A stretch of DNA of 64,000 bases from Neodontobutis hainanensis (taxonomy: Eukaryota > Chordata > Actinopteri > Gobiiformes > Odontobutidae). Every line of letters starts with the position of its first letter. The first letter of the stretch is position 1. The position numbers and the translations under genes are program-made. The stretch is from the NCBI GenBank assembly GCA_024349245.1, contig JALDNG010000090.1:530501-594500 (forward strand), in the 5' to 3' direction. This document shows, in pieces, positions 24,606-37,257 of this stretch. The notes below the pieces were generated by a model. That model was not told the DNA's origin, ran no database searches, and worked only from the letters and a program-made list of their open reading frames with translations.

Positions 24606-25119
24606 TTATTTAGGCTACTTTTGGGGCTGGCAGATAATTGTTTTTTTTATTCCTATCTTGAGTTTCAGTTAAAATGGTAACACTGGTAATGTGGGCATAA
24701 GGATGAGTGGTTAAGAGGTTCCAGGCTAATACTCTATGCACTTGTTACATTGTTTAATTGTGGTTGATATGACACGTCAATGTATTGTATTTTCATTGTT
24801 TTTCATCTCCAGTTACATATCATGACACATCGAAGATTGCAATGTGCTGAGTATCGCAATAGAATGACGGGTGTTTATATGCATACTAAACACTTGAAGC
24901 ACTATTTAGTTTCGAGTTTTGGGTAATGTGAAAGAATTCCATTTCAAGCATGTGCTTGGATCAAGCTTACCCACATGACAAAAGTGTTGGACAGCAGAAC
25001 AAAGATGCTTACTGGCCAAGTGACAGTAAGCATCTCTGTAAATGAACAAGGAGGTGAGTGAAGGGCTCATTGACTTTGCACACAGCTTCTTCAGGGGGTT
25101 GGGGGAATACATTGTGCGA
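24606..25119. other. Noncoding interval
   Basis: AT-rich unique DNA downstream of the SINE-like element. No further feature is supported. Confidence 0.5.
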
Positions 25120-25440
25120 CATGATCACAGAGGCACCGGGCTAAGCCGAAAAGTGAAACCCGACGCTCTTATTGAGAGATGATTAGGACATGTCATTACA
25201 TTGTTTCTGGTTTCACCTTCACTGCTCAGACACACACAGAGCGCAATCATCTGTCCCAGCCTCACCAAACAATCACTTTTCTAATTGGCACTAACAGTTG
25301 AGGTATGGAGGGCACCTCTCTCCAGATGGAGTAATTAACCAACACATTCAGTTTATCTAGCCATCCGTCTCTGTGTGTCTGCCTTCAGAGCACAGGACGA
25401 ATGGGGTAATGGATACAAAACGATCTAATTTCACTCTGAG
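25120..25440. promoter_or_regulatory. Candidate conserved noncoding element (weak)
   Basis: Balanced composition, no simple repeats, and ATTA-type words such as GGAGTAATTAACCAACAC near 25329. There is no coherent frame. The call is texture only and weaker than the blocks at 3.6 and 7.3 kb. Confidence 0.25.
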
Positions 25441-28089
25441 ACGCTCAATAAGATAAGATTCTTTTGTACAAAGGTAAACTGTTTTAATTCATTAATTTAA
25501 TTAATTAATTCATTAGATATTGTACCTTTAAGACACAAACAGAAAACAGCGTTAAAAGCTCTACAACATAAAATGTATTTTTATTATTATTTTTCTAAAG
25601 ATTTGCAGAACTTTGAATCTCAAATCAAGACCAGTCAAATCTACTGGAAATTATCTCTTCAATTGAAAACGCCAAACTTGAAAAATACCTTCATGTAATC
25701 ATTGGGCCAAAAAAATACAACATATCCTTAAGAGAGTATTGGGGTTACTGTTACAACAACTAACTCAATATTGTCTTCAAGACTTGAATTTGAATTTACA
25801 GTGTACATGTGTAACTTTATGCATTTTCTTGGGCCTGGGGTTGGTCTATGTAGAAATAGTTTTGTTCAATCAATTTTCATGATGTAGATTTTATGAAGAA
25901 TGTTCTTCTGTTTCTTGATGTTTTGTTTTTTTTCTTTGATTTTTTTTTTTTTTTGTTGACAGACAGCAGTAGTGCAAAAAATTTTATTTTTACACTACAC
26001 TTTTACCACATTTTTTTTTTCTCAATCTTCAAAACCAAGGCTAAAATTCTGAATAACTCTGAACCTTTACAGACAAAGGCCAATAAGTTGAAAAAAGTAT
26101 GTCAAGATTGATCAAAACATTACCATATTCACATGAAAGAATACAGACTGGGCTGGCTATTGCACTGAATAAATTATTCTGCTCAGTATTGACTAAACCC
26201 TGCCTTTCTTCCTTCCTTCTGTTTCTAATCTAGAGTTACATATGCTATCCTTTGACTGACACACATTTCACGCCTGCATTATTCAGAAATGTGTTGCCAC
26301 AGCTTGGCATTCGCTGTAAATGAACACTGGCTGCGAGATTAGTAGCTAGTGATAAGAGTTTGTGTGACTGTTAATCCCGCGTCGTTGCACCCACAACAAC
26401 GCTGAGGCATCCAAAACCTTTCCCACCAGTGGGATCTTATCTTGGCATTGCCTTTTACTCTTATTGATAAAACCCTTCACCCGTGCACAAGAAGTAATGT
26501 GATAAAATTTAGCGCGTAACAGCTGTGGCATGCATCTGTCAGATTTATGCTTTGAAAGATGGCCACACGTACCAGAAACATCAATGCACAATGCAACTTT
26601 TAGGCTTTGGATCATTTCTCCTCATGAAACATTTGCCGACTGTGAGCAGATGATATACAGTGTATGAGGATTTTCTGTCATCTTACAGGCTGAATTCTTC
26701 AAACTCTAGAAATGACTGCCCGAAACATGCTAGAATAAAAATGAGTTGGGATCTGGGACAAATCTGTGCGTTTGCAGTGAAGACCTAATCTGCAAATGCA
26801 AATCCCATGGAAAAAAGTTGTCTCTGGAACAAAGTAAGACAATCAAAAGATTTATTGGAGGATACAGTGGCATATGCACACAACGTGAGCATGAAAGAGT
26901 GTCGGTAAGAAGCAAAACTGGAGAACTGGAGCTCGCCAGAGAACCCCTAGAGATTTGCACTCTCCCGAGAGGATGGGAAATTGGATGCTTATGATCGGAG
27001 GTAATGAGGTTAGCATGAATTCTGAGAGCCATTTGTTGGAAGAAGCCAGATTATGAAGAAAAACATTTGCTTCAACCTCATTTTTGACTCGTGGGGTGGG
27101 GGGCATAAATGGGCACACGGAGAAAAGACGGGGAGGGCAGGACTTCACCCGGACTTAGACAGGAAGCACCCAGTGATTGGTTTAAAGTATACAACTCTTT
27201 ACAGTGCCAAATCCCACTGGGGGTCTTTTCAGCATTTGATTCTCAGCTTTGTCCTATTTTCCCCTGAATGTGGCGCAGCAGACAAATCATTAGTTTGACA
27301 TTCTGTTGGTCAGAATACAAGCTTGTTTTTTTTATCACAACAGAAAAGGGAGTTGCTTCAAAAAAATATAAATAATGTCGACTGCATGTGGCCAATAACA
27401 CATCAGTGCTAATATTTCATTTTAACATGAAATCCCCATATAGTTTCTTTGCTTGCTTAGGGTAGTACATAGAAAATTATAGCCAGTAGCTCTGCACAAC
27501 TTTAAAAATAAATATTCCTGTAATCCTTTAATGGTTCTTAGACATGAGGATCTGTAGAAGCTCACTGACACAGTCCTCTCGGCTGGACAGAAACCTGCCA
27601 TATGAATTATATATAATTCCTGTCGCCAGGATGTGCAGACCTTACACAAATTACATGCTTTAGAGCAATCAAAGAAGAAGCAGAAACAGACCAATACAAT
27701 AGACCCTAGCAGAGTTTTATTTGTACAAAATACTGTAAAATGACCCTATCGTTTCAGACAATATATATATATATATAACTCTTTCTTCTGAATTTGCAGG
27801 TTTAGATTAGTTTCTTCTCAAAAACAAACAACTTTGTAGCAACATAGTCTGTAGAAGGATCTGCACCCTCTACTGGCTAAAAGTTAAGTTAAGTTAAATG
27901 TTTCAGAAGTACCTCTGCTTTCAAGCTGATGACAGCATTTTAAAGCAGAACAAAAGATATCTTTGTATAGCATTTGTGAAAAACTATGCGGTGATGTCTT
28001 TCCAAATCAGAAAATGTATTTGGATTTGGAAAAAAAAACTTCAGTTCAAGCGCAAAGTAAGTATCACATTGAGCTTGAAGGTCTATAGA
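25441..28089. other. Noncoding interval, no gene supported
   Basis: Mostly AT-rich. It contains short direct repeats of TTAA near 25485-25512, T runs at 25926-25954 and (TA)n at about 27762-27777. Frames at 26346-26615, 26730-27148 and 27422-27694 overlap one another on both strands and have no domain. No RNA gene is recognised. Confidence 0.5.
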
Positions 28090-28300
28090 AGTGTCCCTAA
28101 GAGCCAGGCCGATGTGAGGGAAACAATAAAGCTGCAGTCTGAATGTATAACAAAGAGGGATGAGCCGCCACTTGTAGCTTGCCAGCTTTGAGTCGCGGCT
28201 CCACAAACAACCCTGTATTTGTGGAGAAGTCCCATTCTTGCTGAGAACACATATCCTTGGGATAGCTCTGGCAGCACAACGCACACAGTTTGCTAGACAC
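28090..28300. promoter_or_regulatory. Candidate conserved noncoding element
   Basis: A GC-richer block open in three minus-strand frames at once (28083-28300), which argues for noncoding DNA with few T/A stops rather than for a gene. There is no domain in any frame. Inference only. Confidence 0.25.
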
Positions 28301-31300
28301 AGGTGAGAGGCTTAACTGCTAACACTGGCACACAGGGAGGAAAAAAGCACCACTGCACCAAAATGTAGGACTGGGAGAGACAAAAGTAAAGTTGCAGAAA
28401 TTTGTTCATCATGGCTGCGAAACAAAAGAACGTTGTACAAAGTGGAAGAGTCTTTTATCAAGGTGACTGGAGCTCTAGGAAAAAGGGGCAAATGCATAAA
28501 TAGGATGAGTGACAGTGCTGCCTGACTTACTAAGCCCTCATTTAGAATTCACTCACAAACTTCATAAACGCCGACCAAACCTTTTAGTCTCGCCTAGAGT
28601 CAGGAAAATGACACAATTATTTCTGGAAGTTTATACTCTGACATTTTCTGATCTCTGATAGTTTTGCGTTTTGTCTGCCTCTAACAAGGAGCCAAAACCG
28701 GCACAGTCTCAGTTACCTCTATTTACTAGGAATATATATCAATAATCTTATTGTGAGATGCAAAGGCACTTTGTGGAGAGTAGGCTCTGCGTGTGTTCAC
28801 CTCCAGAATAGAATTAACAATGCAGAGCGCCATAGTCAAACAAACCTCAAAACTTCCCAAAGAAAGTGTTTTTGTGGCGGTTTCTATTATCCCCAAATAC
28901 TCCAGCTGTGTACCTCATTTATTTCCTTTATCTTGACCACTTAGTCCCACTTTTAAAGGTAACAGCGTAACCTTTCCATAACATCTGGAAGGACCATCAT
29001 GCCGAAAGCAAGAATGACCTTTATTAGGCATTCTCTTTCTCAGCAGGTTGTCAATTAACCTTCAGCATGTCGGCATCGTCGGGAAACACACTGCACAGGA
29101 AAAGAACTCACACATAAGCCATTCAAGGAAAACATAAAGGAGGAGAGAAAAAGTCACCTTGTAGAAACATTTTGTGCCACATCTAATCAGCAGTGTTGTT
29201 GCGTCAAAGCAGCATCCTTTGCGTGACACTTGGCTCAACTCTTAATGTTCTGCTTATAAAAAACACAAAATACGTAACTTCCTCAATTTCACGTCCACTG
29301 CTGTCACTTTGAATTTTTACTTTGGATAATCATAAACTAGCTAACAACTACAACTACATTCACCACAATAAACTTTTTAATGGTTAAGGCCATGACGAGA
29401 TTGTCTCTCATTATTAACCAGATTAACCGAGGAGACTGGACTCCTCTGAGCACCATAACTTTGAGACGTTTGGCTTTCATCAAACTGCCCAGAAACAACT
29501 TACCAGCAGCAACATCTAACAAAAACAACACAGAGACAGACAAATTTTTTTTAGCTTTTTTAAAGAAATTGCCTCTTACCTTGCAACGCCTGATCATCAC
29601 TGCTGCAAATCCTACCATGACCTTGCCAAAACATTGTCTTAAAGCAAAAGGATAGTTTCATTACAAGAGAAAAGTGGGAAGCATTTGCAAAGTTTCAACA
29701 CTTGATTACTGTTGTTTAATAGTCGCTGCTCAAACATCTGTGTGGATAATTCCTTGGTGGATTCCTTTCCTCTCACGACGGTGCCCTTCTTTGTTTAATG
29801 CATGAACCTGTGCAGTAACAACATGGCTTAATTGTCAACAGAAGACGCATCAAATGCACTCACGCTAAGGATCTAGGAGCTGAAGGGACAACTTCTCCAT
29901 TAAACACACGTTGTAAAAACCCTCTGTTTTTTTTTACTGCCGCAATATGCTTGCGTAGAGACAGCTCATTTTTTAAATTTAAATGAAGCAATCTGGCAAA
30001 GGAGCTCTAATTGGAGGCAACATTTTGAGTAATTGTACACAACCACCATGACTGTTGATGTATGACTTTCAGGATTCTTTGAAAAAGCACTGCGAGAGGT
30101 TTTTGCTGACTCATTTTTTGCGCTATTGACATATCCAGCTCCATGATGGTGTTTTCCAGAGTTTTTGCAATATCTTTTTTACTCGTTAAGTGAGGGAAAG
30201 CAAGAAGAAATCCAGGTGGAATGTGTATCATTTTTCTTAGCATTGATCTAATGGCATTCGTGTGGTTGTTTTCAAAGGTGCTGTGGTGTTCAGTGGCTCG
30301 GTAAGCCGCCTCGACACATCTGTCAATGCTTGTGATTCGGATCTAGCGCGAGAGGACAAAAGCGGCTGCGGCGATGGAGAAACAGTTTTAGGTGGAGAGG
30401 CCTGATGTATGTTTTTAATCAGGAGTGTGTTGTTGTGGAGGAGAGAGCTGCAGGATGGAGTGTGACTTGGGTCCATTCATAAATGTCCTTCACAGGACTT
30501 TTTACACAAGCATTTTAACATATACTACAACTGTGAATTATAGAAACAAGAGTATAGCTGCGCTGATTTTTAAAACCCAGATTCAAATACAGCTAAAAGC
30601 TGCCCTTAAAAATCTATTCACATTCAATTTCATCTAATAGTACAGTAATCTAATAGTAATAGTTTTTACCTTATAAAACTGTGCCTGGACAATTGCCACT
30701 TAAGCTCAGTGCTAACATTTTCACTAAGAGTTAATTTGATTATTGGTTTACGACAATCATGATATGGCAATTATTATTAATGTTATGGCATTAGTGATTG
30801 ACAGGTAAAGTAAATAGCATTGGCTACCCTATTAATTGATAGTTAATATCTGTGACTAAATCTGCACTCTTTATAGTGTTCAAACATAATATAGCATAAA
30901 TATTAAAGCAACTGATTTTTGAAAGACATTGTGATGGCGCCACATAGTTTTTAAAAGCTATAGTAGATTGGAATAAAATATAGACTTTGTTTTCTGCTGT
31001 CCAGAAGGGTCTGTTTACTGTATGCACTTTTTTTTTCTGTAATTCCTGCTTCCCGGTTTGAATTTGGCAGGCTAAGAGGACATTAGGCCACATTACTTAC
31101 CCGGTGTGTCAGTGCAGTTTTCCATTCTTACTAAAAACATTTCAAAAGCATATATTGTTCAATTCCTTTCTTGACAAATGGGATGGTCATCTTCACATCT
31201 AAGTGTAATATATTTGTCCAGGTTTGTGCAGTAGGTTTAGGCTATAGATAGTTACACTACATTCACATTCTGTACTTGTTTCACTCTAAATGAAAAAGAA

Positions 31301-31483
31301 ATATAATATATAATATAATATTTAATATCAGCTGGAGGGAATCAGTTCAGTCCAACTGAGTGTGAAGAGCTGGGATCAGGGTGGGGTTGGTTGGATTGAA
31401 CCAGAAGCACAAATGGGCCTGGCTAAGACCCAGTAATCACTTGGACACCTAACAGTGATCTATGTAAAATGACAGTAACAGAT
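28301..31483. other. Long noncoding interval
   Basis: Unique AT-rich DNA. Open frames at 29337-29655 run on both strands over the same bases and show nothing recognisable. The run near 31300-31330 is an AT-only low-complexity patch. No gene, RNA or complete transposon is supported. Confidence 0.5.
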
Positions 31484-31795
31484 TTATTTATTTATTTATT
31501 CACATTTTTTGTGAGGATAAAGCCCTTGAGATGAATCATCTCATTTTTGAGGGGGCCCTCTTACTCAAATTTTTTTCACTAGGGACACTTTAGAGTTGTC
31601 AATTAACTTGTACATGCATGTCTTTGAGCGGTGGGAGGAAGCCGGAGTACCCGGAGAGAACCCACGGTAACACGTGGAGGACATGCAGACTCCTCACAGA
31701 AAGACCGGAGTCGGCCGAGAATGTTTGAGTTGGCCGGGATTTTAACTCACGACCTTCTCGCTGTGAGGCAGGAGTGCTAACCACTCTGCCACCCC
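31484..31795 (-). mobile_element. tRNA-derived fish SINE, minus strand
   Basis: Read on the minus strand, it opens with GGGGTGGCAGAGTGGTTAGC, followed by CACAGCGAGAAGGTCG. It then runs through the typical phrases ctttctgtgaggagt, gtgggttctctccgg, gtactccggcttcctccc and caaagacatgcatgt. The box-A region is at 31772-31783 and a decayed box B lies at about 31737-31750. A (TTTA)n stretch at the other end (31484-31500) looks like the tail. It is the least damaged copy of this family in the window. It carries no coding capacity. Confidence 0.8.
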
Positions 31796-32285
31796 AATTG
31801 AAGATTGAAGGTGAATACATCATACTGCCCTCAGCGGTCTAGGTCTGGAGCAGCAGAGATCACCTAGAGTTGGTTGTACCTCTGATAAACTGTGAGCTCA
31901 TCCCTGTTCCTTCACCCCCTCACTGAATGTTAGTAAATTCTGCCCTTAGAGAGGGTTCGCACTAAAAAGAGAGGCTGGAGACTTTCTGGATCTCTTAGGT
32001 AGTAAAAGTTTATCATCAATACTGAGAGACAGGTGAACACTCAACACAGTGTAACAGCATTGACCATTCAAGTCTGTTTATGTTTCCTAACTTTGTATTT
32101 TAAAAGTAAAGCACTCTGTAAGGAATGTATGACCAATGCAGTGACACGGGCTAATGTGCTCTCTCTTCGGTTGGTTCTTGTTAGTATTCTGTGTTTTGGA
32201 CTTCCTGCCAGCAGAGAATTGCAGTAGTCCGACCTAGATGTGAAGAATGCATTGTTGCAGTTCCATTTTGTGTGGTCTGCAAATC
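31796..32285. mobile_element. Fragments of an older interspersed repeat flanking the SINE
   Basis: Two phrases are typical of a widespread fish repeat: the leucine-free stretch around 31840-31960 (GAGCAGCAGAGATCACC... and GTTAGTAAATTCTGCCC...TAGAGAGGGTT) and GGACTTCCTGCCAGCAGAGA with TTGCAGTAGTCCGACCTAGA near 32199-32240. The order fits an old copy broken up by decay. Family and strand are not certain. Confidence 0.4.
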
Positions 32286-33060
32286 ACTTATGCATTTAAT
32301 GATAATTAGGGAGTCTAACAGTTTCTGTTGTATACAATCTGCAAAATACCTCCTCTGAACATGTATTAATTTAGCAATTAGGTCCAACCATGGAAGATCA
32401 GACAAGAAAGCTGCAGAGGCAAAAAATCAAACGCTGACAAAAGTTTTACTGGAGTTTAAACTGCTGTGTGGAGTCTTGGCTCAGCACTCGTAGATCACAG
32501 GCAGGAGTGGAGTGATGTGTTACAAGGTATGTAAAATATGCCATAAAAAGAGACAAAATGAAATTAAAAGCGAACAGAAGCACCGTCTCAGATGGAAGCT
32601 GCTGAAGCAAATCTAGTTTGATGGAGAGAACTTCTCGTATCAATGACTGTTAAATCTGGTCCCCTATTATATGAAGCAGATTGTATAACAGGCTGCAGGA
32701 TGGAAACTATGACATAGCATTAACCATCATGGTCCGAGGGCTGCTGACGCTTCAGATCTGTTACTTAATAGGGCATCAACGGAGCTTCTCAGATGTGTCA
32801 CCTATTGCTTCCAGCCCTTTCTTGTCTAAAGACGTAAAGAGAAAGCCATTATAAAAAGTTATGCTTGAGTCATGAACAGGGATTCAATATAAGTATGGTT
32901 TTATTGACCTTTTGATTTCACGACCGCCTGCAATCCATCACCAGGGAGGGTCCTAAAGAGGCTCCATTTTCAGAAAGACTTTGACATAACCGACAGTGTC
33001 CTCATTTCCTTGATCTTGTCACAGCCATTAGGTTTTTTGACAAAAAGTACAACAAATCTT
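32286..33060. other. Noncoding interval, no gene supported
   Basis: Unique sequence. Frames at 32181-32405 and 32446-32643 (minus) are short and unrecognised. Confidence 0.5.
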
Positions 33061-33345
33061 TCAAACTTCAAGCTAATAATAATAATAAAATATTAATTTG
33101 TAATTTTTTTTTATATGTAAGGCTAACACAGCCCTTTCCTTAATAAGAATTTCAAATTTATATAATTTTTTATGAATATTTTTTGAAAGCTGCAAAGTTA
33201 CAACAAAGACCTTATTAAAAAACTCAAAGGGATAAGTAGTAAAGAAATAAAACAATACAACAATAATTTAATAATAATAATAATAGGAACAACAAAGCTT
33301 TCAAGAAACTATTAATATTATTATTATTATTGTTTAGAAATTATT
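33061..33345. repeat. AT-rich low-complexity cluster with inverted AAT/ATT tracts
   Basis: Short AAT tracts at about 33073-33088 and 33266-33285 face ATT tracts at about 33311-33331. The oppositely oriented tracts could pair. The whole block is nearly devoid of G/C. Confidence 0.75.
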
Positions 33346-34753
<1,408 letters not shown>

Positions 34754-34829
34754 GTTTGCAGACAGAGCAGTCAGACACTGACTTTTGTAGCTCCTATTTG
34801 TCAAGTCTTTGTGTTGGTAATGGAACATG
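34754..34829 (+). repeat. Dispersed direct repeat, copy 1 (76 bp)
   Basis: Matches 35379-35455 in the same orientation, roughly 80% by eye. It starts GTTTGCAGACAGAG and ends TGGAACATG. The copies lie about 625 bases apart. Confidence 0.8.
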
Positions 34830-35200
34830 GAACTTGTCAACTTTACGTCTATGAGAATATTGGTTTCACTTTGATATAGATGAATTGTATAGATACTCTA
34901 AGGCATCCTGTCATTCTTTGTCATTCTTTGTCAACTGGCCAAGCTAACTCTCAGGACTAAGTGGTCAATTTACTTTTTTATATTGATCTTTATGTGACCT
35001 GTTTACAAAGGGATCAAAGGCAAACAAATGTGCTACTTGGTGAAGCATTTTGATAAAGATGGTCAAGATTTTGGAAGGTGATACATTATATCAGTCCCTA
35101 CCTTCAGATAATTGGTTTATGTTTTAACACAACCGACTCAGAAGTACTTGGACGAGGTAGGACCTCACCAGGACAAACACTAACAACATAACACTAACAA
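34830..35200. other. Noncoding spacer
   Basis: Unique DNA between the copies of the 76-bp repeat. It contains a small two-copy repeat of TGTCATTCTT near 34909-34929. Confidence 0.5.
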
Positions 35201-35247
35201 CAAATAAACACATATTTAGGTTTTGCAAACCTAAATGTGTTTATTTG
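35201..35247. repeat. Near-perfect 21-23-bp inverted repeat
   Basis: The left arm 35201-35223 (CAAATAAACACATATTTAGG plus TTT) is complementary to the right arm 35227-35247 except for a two-base gap, around a 3-base loop. It would form a long, AT-rich hairpin. It lies between the two copies of the 76-bp repeat. Confidence 0.93.
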
Positions 35248-35378
35248 AAAACTGAAGCATGTCTGTGTTTTTGTAGAACCATAAAGCCGTAACAGTATCT
35301 GAAAAGAGCAAAATAGTTGTCCTTTAACCACGGTTTTGGAAACGTGACATAGATCTAAATCTGGGAGATAGTGATGGG

Positions 35379-35455
35379 GTTTGCAGACAGAGTGGTCAGA
35401 CGCTTCCTTTTGTCAGCTGGTATTAGTCAATTCTTTGTGTTGATACTGGAACATG
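35379..35455 (+). repeat. Dispersed direct repeat, copy 2 (77 bp)
   Basis: Second copy of the block at 34754-34829, with substitutions and one net inserted base. Beyond its ends the similarity stops. Confidence 0.8.
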
Positions 35456-35579
35456 TCAGGCGTGCAACGGCAGATTTTCGAGATGGATTGGTGAAGGGAG
35501 GGGTGGGGGTTAGAACCGAGAGGAGCACGGATAGGGACACATCAATCCGACGCTCAGTCCTCTGCTGGTGGCACCGAGG
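35456..35579. other. Noncoding spacer, GC-richer
   Basis: GC-richer stretch leading into the candidate element at 35580. Not coding. Confidence 0.4.
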
Positions 35580-35910
35580 CTGATGTATCGTTTATTATCA
35601 TCCTGCCGCCACACACATATCAGCACATCTCCTTTGCTGTGAGAAATAGGAGCCGTTCACAGGCAGGTGATACAATAATAGAAGTTAGCACACAATAAGG
35701 TGGGAGATTGCAGCCCGAGAAGAGCCTTGTTTGCCCGAGTCCTCCCACTACTCTCCATTATTCTCCGCTTCACCTCCACACAGACCTATTTTCTCTTTGT
35801 GCACTTTTGAAAAGGGTTAATTAAGTTAGCTCATTAGCATGGATATCTCAGCAGCATTAATTCAGCGCTTGATAATGTATTTTATGTGCTAAATGATACT
35901 AATGATGGTG
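35580..35910. promoter_or_regulatory. Candidate conserved noncoding element (strong texture)
   Basis: About 330 bp, repeat-free. It has dense homeodomain, octamer and Sox-like words: GGGTTAATTAAG near 35815, CTCATTAGCATGG near 35831, AGCATTAATTCAGC near 35853 and GCACACAATAAGG near 35688. No frame is open through it. One of the four best enhancer-like blocks; conservation is untested. Confidence 0.4.
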
Positions 35911-36899
35911 CATTATGTACATCTGTCATTATCTCTATTTTTATCTCTGTTCATTAACCCACATACAGGCCCACACAAAGGGACTGATAAACAAAGAGAA
36001 TAGAAAACTGGACACATTTCCCGTTTTATTTATACAAGCCCATCATTTCATCAGAGTTACATTACAACAGTTTGAAATCATTGATTTAAAGTCTTATCCA
36101 AGGTTATGCTTGATTCATTGTCTCATTATAAAACATAGGATGAATGCATAACTTAGTGTTTGTGACTGTATCTTTTGAAGAAGTATAACTGGCTCCAGGC
36201 AATGAAAATAAGTTTTTTTTTTTTTTTTTTTTTTTGTCAAACCAGAAATCAACAAAATCAACTACATTGGAAGTTACTTTGAAAAGAAGTATGGACATGA
36301 TACTTTGGCCTTTTTCGATCTTACAGTGGTGAACACCAGGTGAATACTAGTTTGAAGGAGATAGTCTTTTATCTCCATGGCTTGAATCGAGTTTTTTTCC
36401 CCGTGTTTTTTGAAGAGGCCAAGACCTCAACTGTCCAAGACTATGGAGTTCAGGTGTCAACAGCTTAGTAATTCTCTACTGAATACATAACCATCATTGA
36501 TACACATCCAGAAATGAGGGTTTTCTCCAAGACATCCAGCACCTTTTGACCACCAGTCCAAAAACCTGGTTGCTTTGTCTCGTTATTGTATTTGCACTTT
36601 CTTGTTACATTTCTCAAGGTTTATTAGTTAAAAGTGGACGGTTTGCTCTGAAGGCAAAGTCAACCAAAAACAAAAACACAAAAACAAAGAAAATGGTAAC
36701 CAGAGCCAAACGGCCAAATAATGCAAACCGTAGTGTGGCGTATAACGCAACAACAAATTGCAGAGACAAATAAAAGACAGTCAATTCAAGAAATGGATTT
36801 GTAAAGCATGAAATGTGCATTCCCCTAATGTTGTGTAAACCTTTAATGACAGTAAGTGACAGCCACTGCCTTTCACTAAACTCCTGATGTTCATATTGT
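35911..36899. other. Noncoding interval with poly-T and a signal-peptide-like frame
   Basis: A T run of about 25 bases lies at 36211-36235. A plus frame open from 36501 to 36773 contains a hydrophobic stretch (WLLCLVIVFALSCY) followed by a lysine-rich tail. It has no ATG before the hydrophobic part; the first in-frame ATG is at 36693, so it cannot be translated from here as a secreted peptide without an upstream exon. The lysine-rich part comes from an A-rich low-complexity tract. Confidence 0.5.
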
Positions 36900-37100
36900 T
36901 ATCGGCCAAGTGCTTTCAGGCTGATGCCTTTGTATTGATTGGGAAGTGAGCCGCCCAATCAGAGCAGCCTTTAGCTCTTCCTTCCCAGCAGCAGTCGCTC
37001 CATCTCAACTACCTCATGTCAATAGTCAAGTGCCTTTTATTTGGTATCTAAATGCACTTTTTTCCTATTGCAGCTAATAGCCGCCTTCTTTTATTTTCTT
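36900..37100. promoter_or_regulatory. Candidate conserved noncoding element
   Basis: Balanced, repeat-free block containing a TTGATTGGGAAG / CCCAATCAGAGC pair of CCAAT-box-like words on opposite strands (36935 and 36954) and GCAGCTAATAGCC near 37070. No coding frame. Inferred from texture. Confidence 0.35.
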
Positions 37101-37218
37101 GTGTAAAGGGAACAGTGCATATGTGTGTGTATGTGCTCATGGCTTTCAGGTAATTTTCCATGAGATGACCCTCTTCAGTGGCTCCGACTTGATCTGAAAC
37201 AGTGCTTTGTTCTTTTCA
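37101..37218. other. Noncoding spacer
   Basis: A short GT-rich patch near 37121-37133 precedes the inverted repeat. Confidence 0.5.
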
Positions 37219-37257
37219 AGCCACCCCGATCCTTACACCCGGTGGATCGGGGTGGCT
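37219..37257. repeat. Perfect 14-bp GC-rich inverted repeat
   Basis: AGCCACCCCGATCC (37219-37232) and GGATCGGGGTGGCT (37244-37257) are exact complements around an 11-base loop. The word CAGTGCTTTGTT occurs on both sides, at 37200 and 37279, as a direct repeat. This resembles a small insertion bounded by duplicated target, or a structured regulatory hairpin. Confidence 0.93.

Noticed and set aside
27940..28300. 114-codon minus frame and two overlapping frames
   Set aside because: Three minus frames are open over the same bases, which indicates stop-poor DNA rather than a gene.
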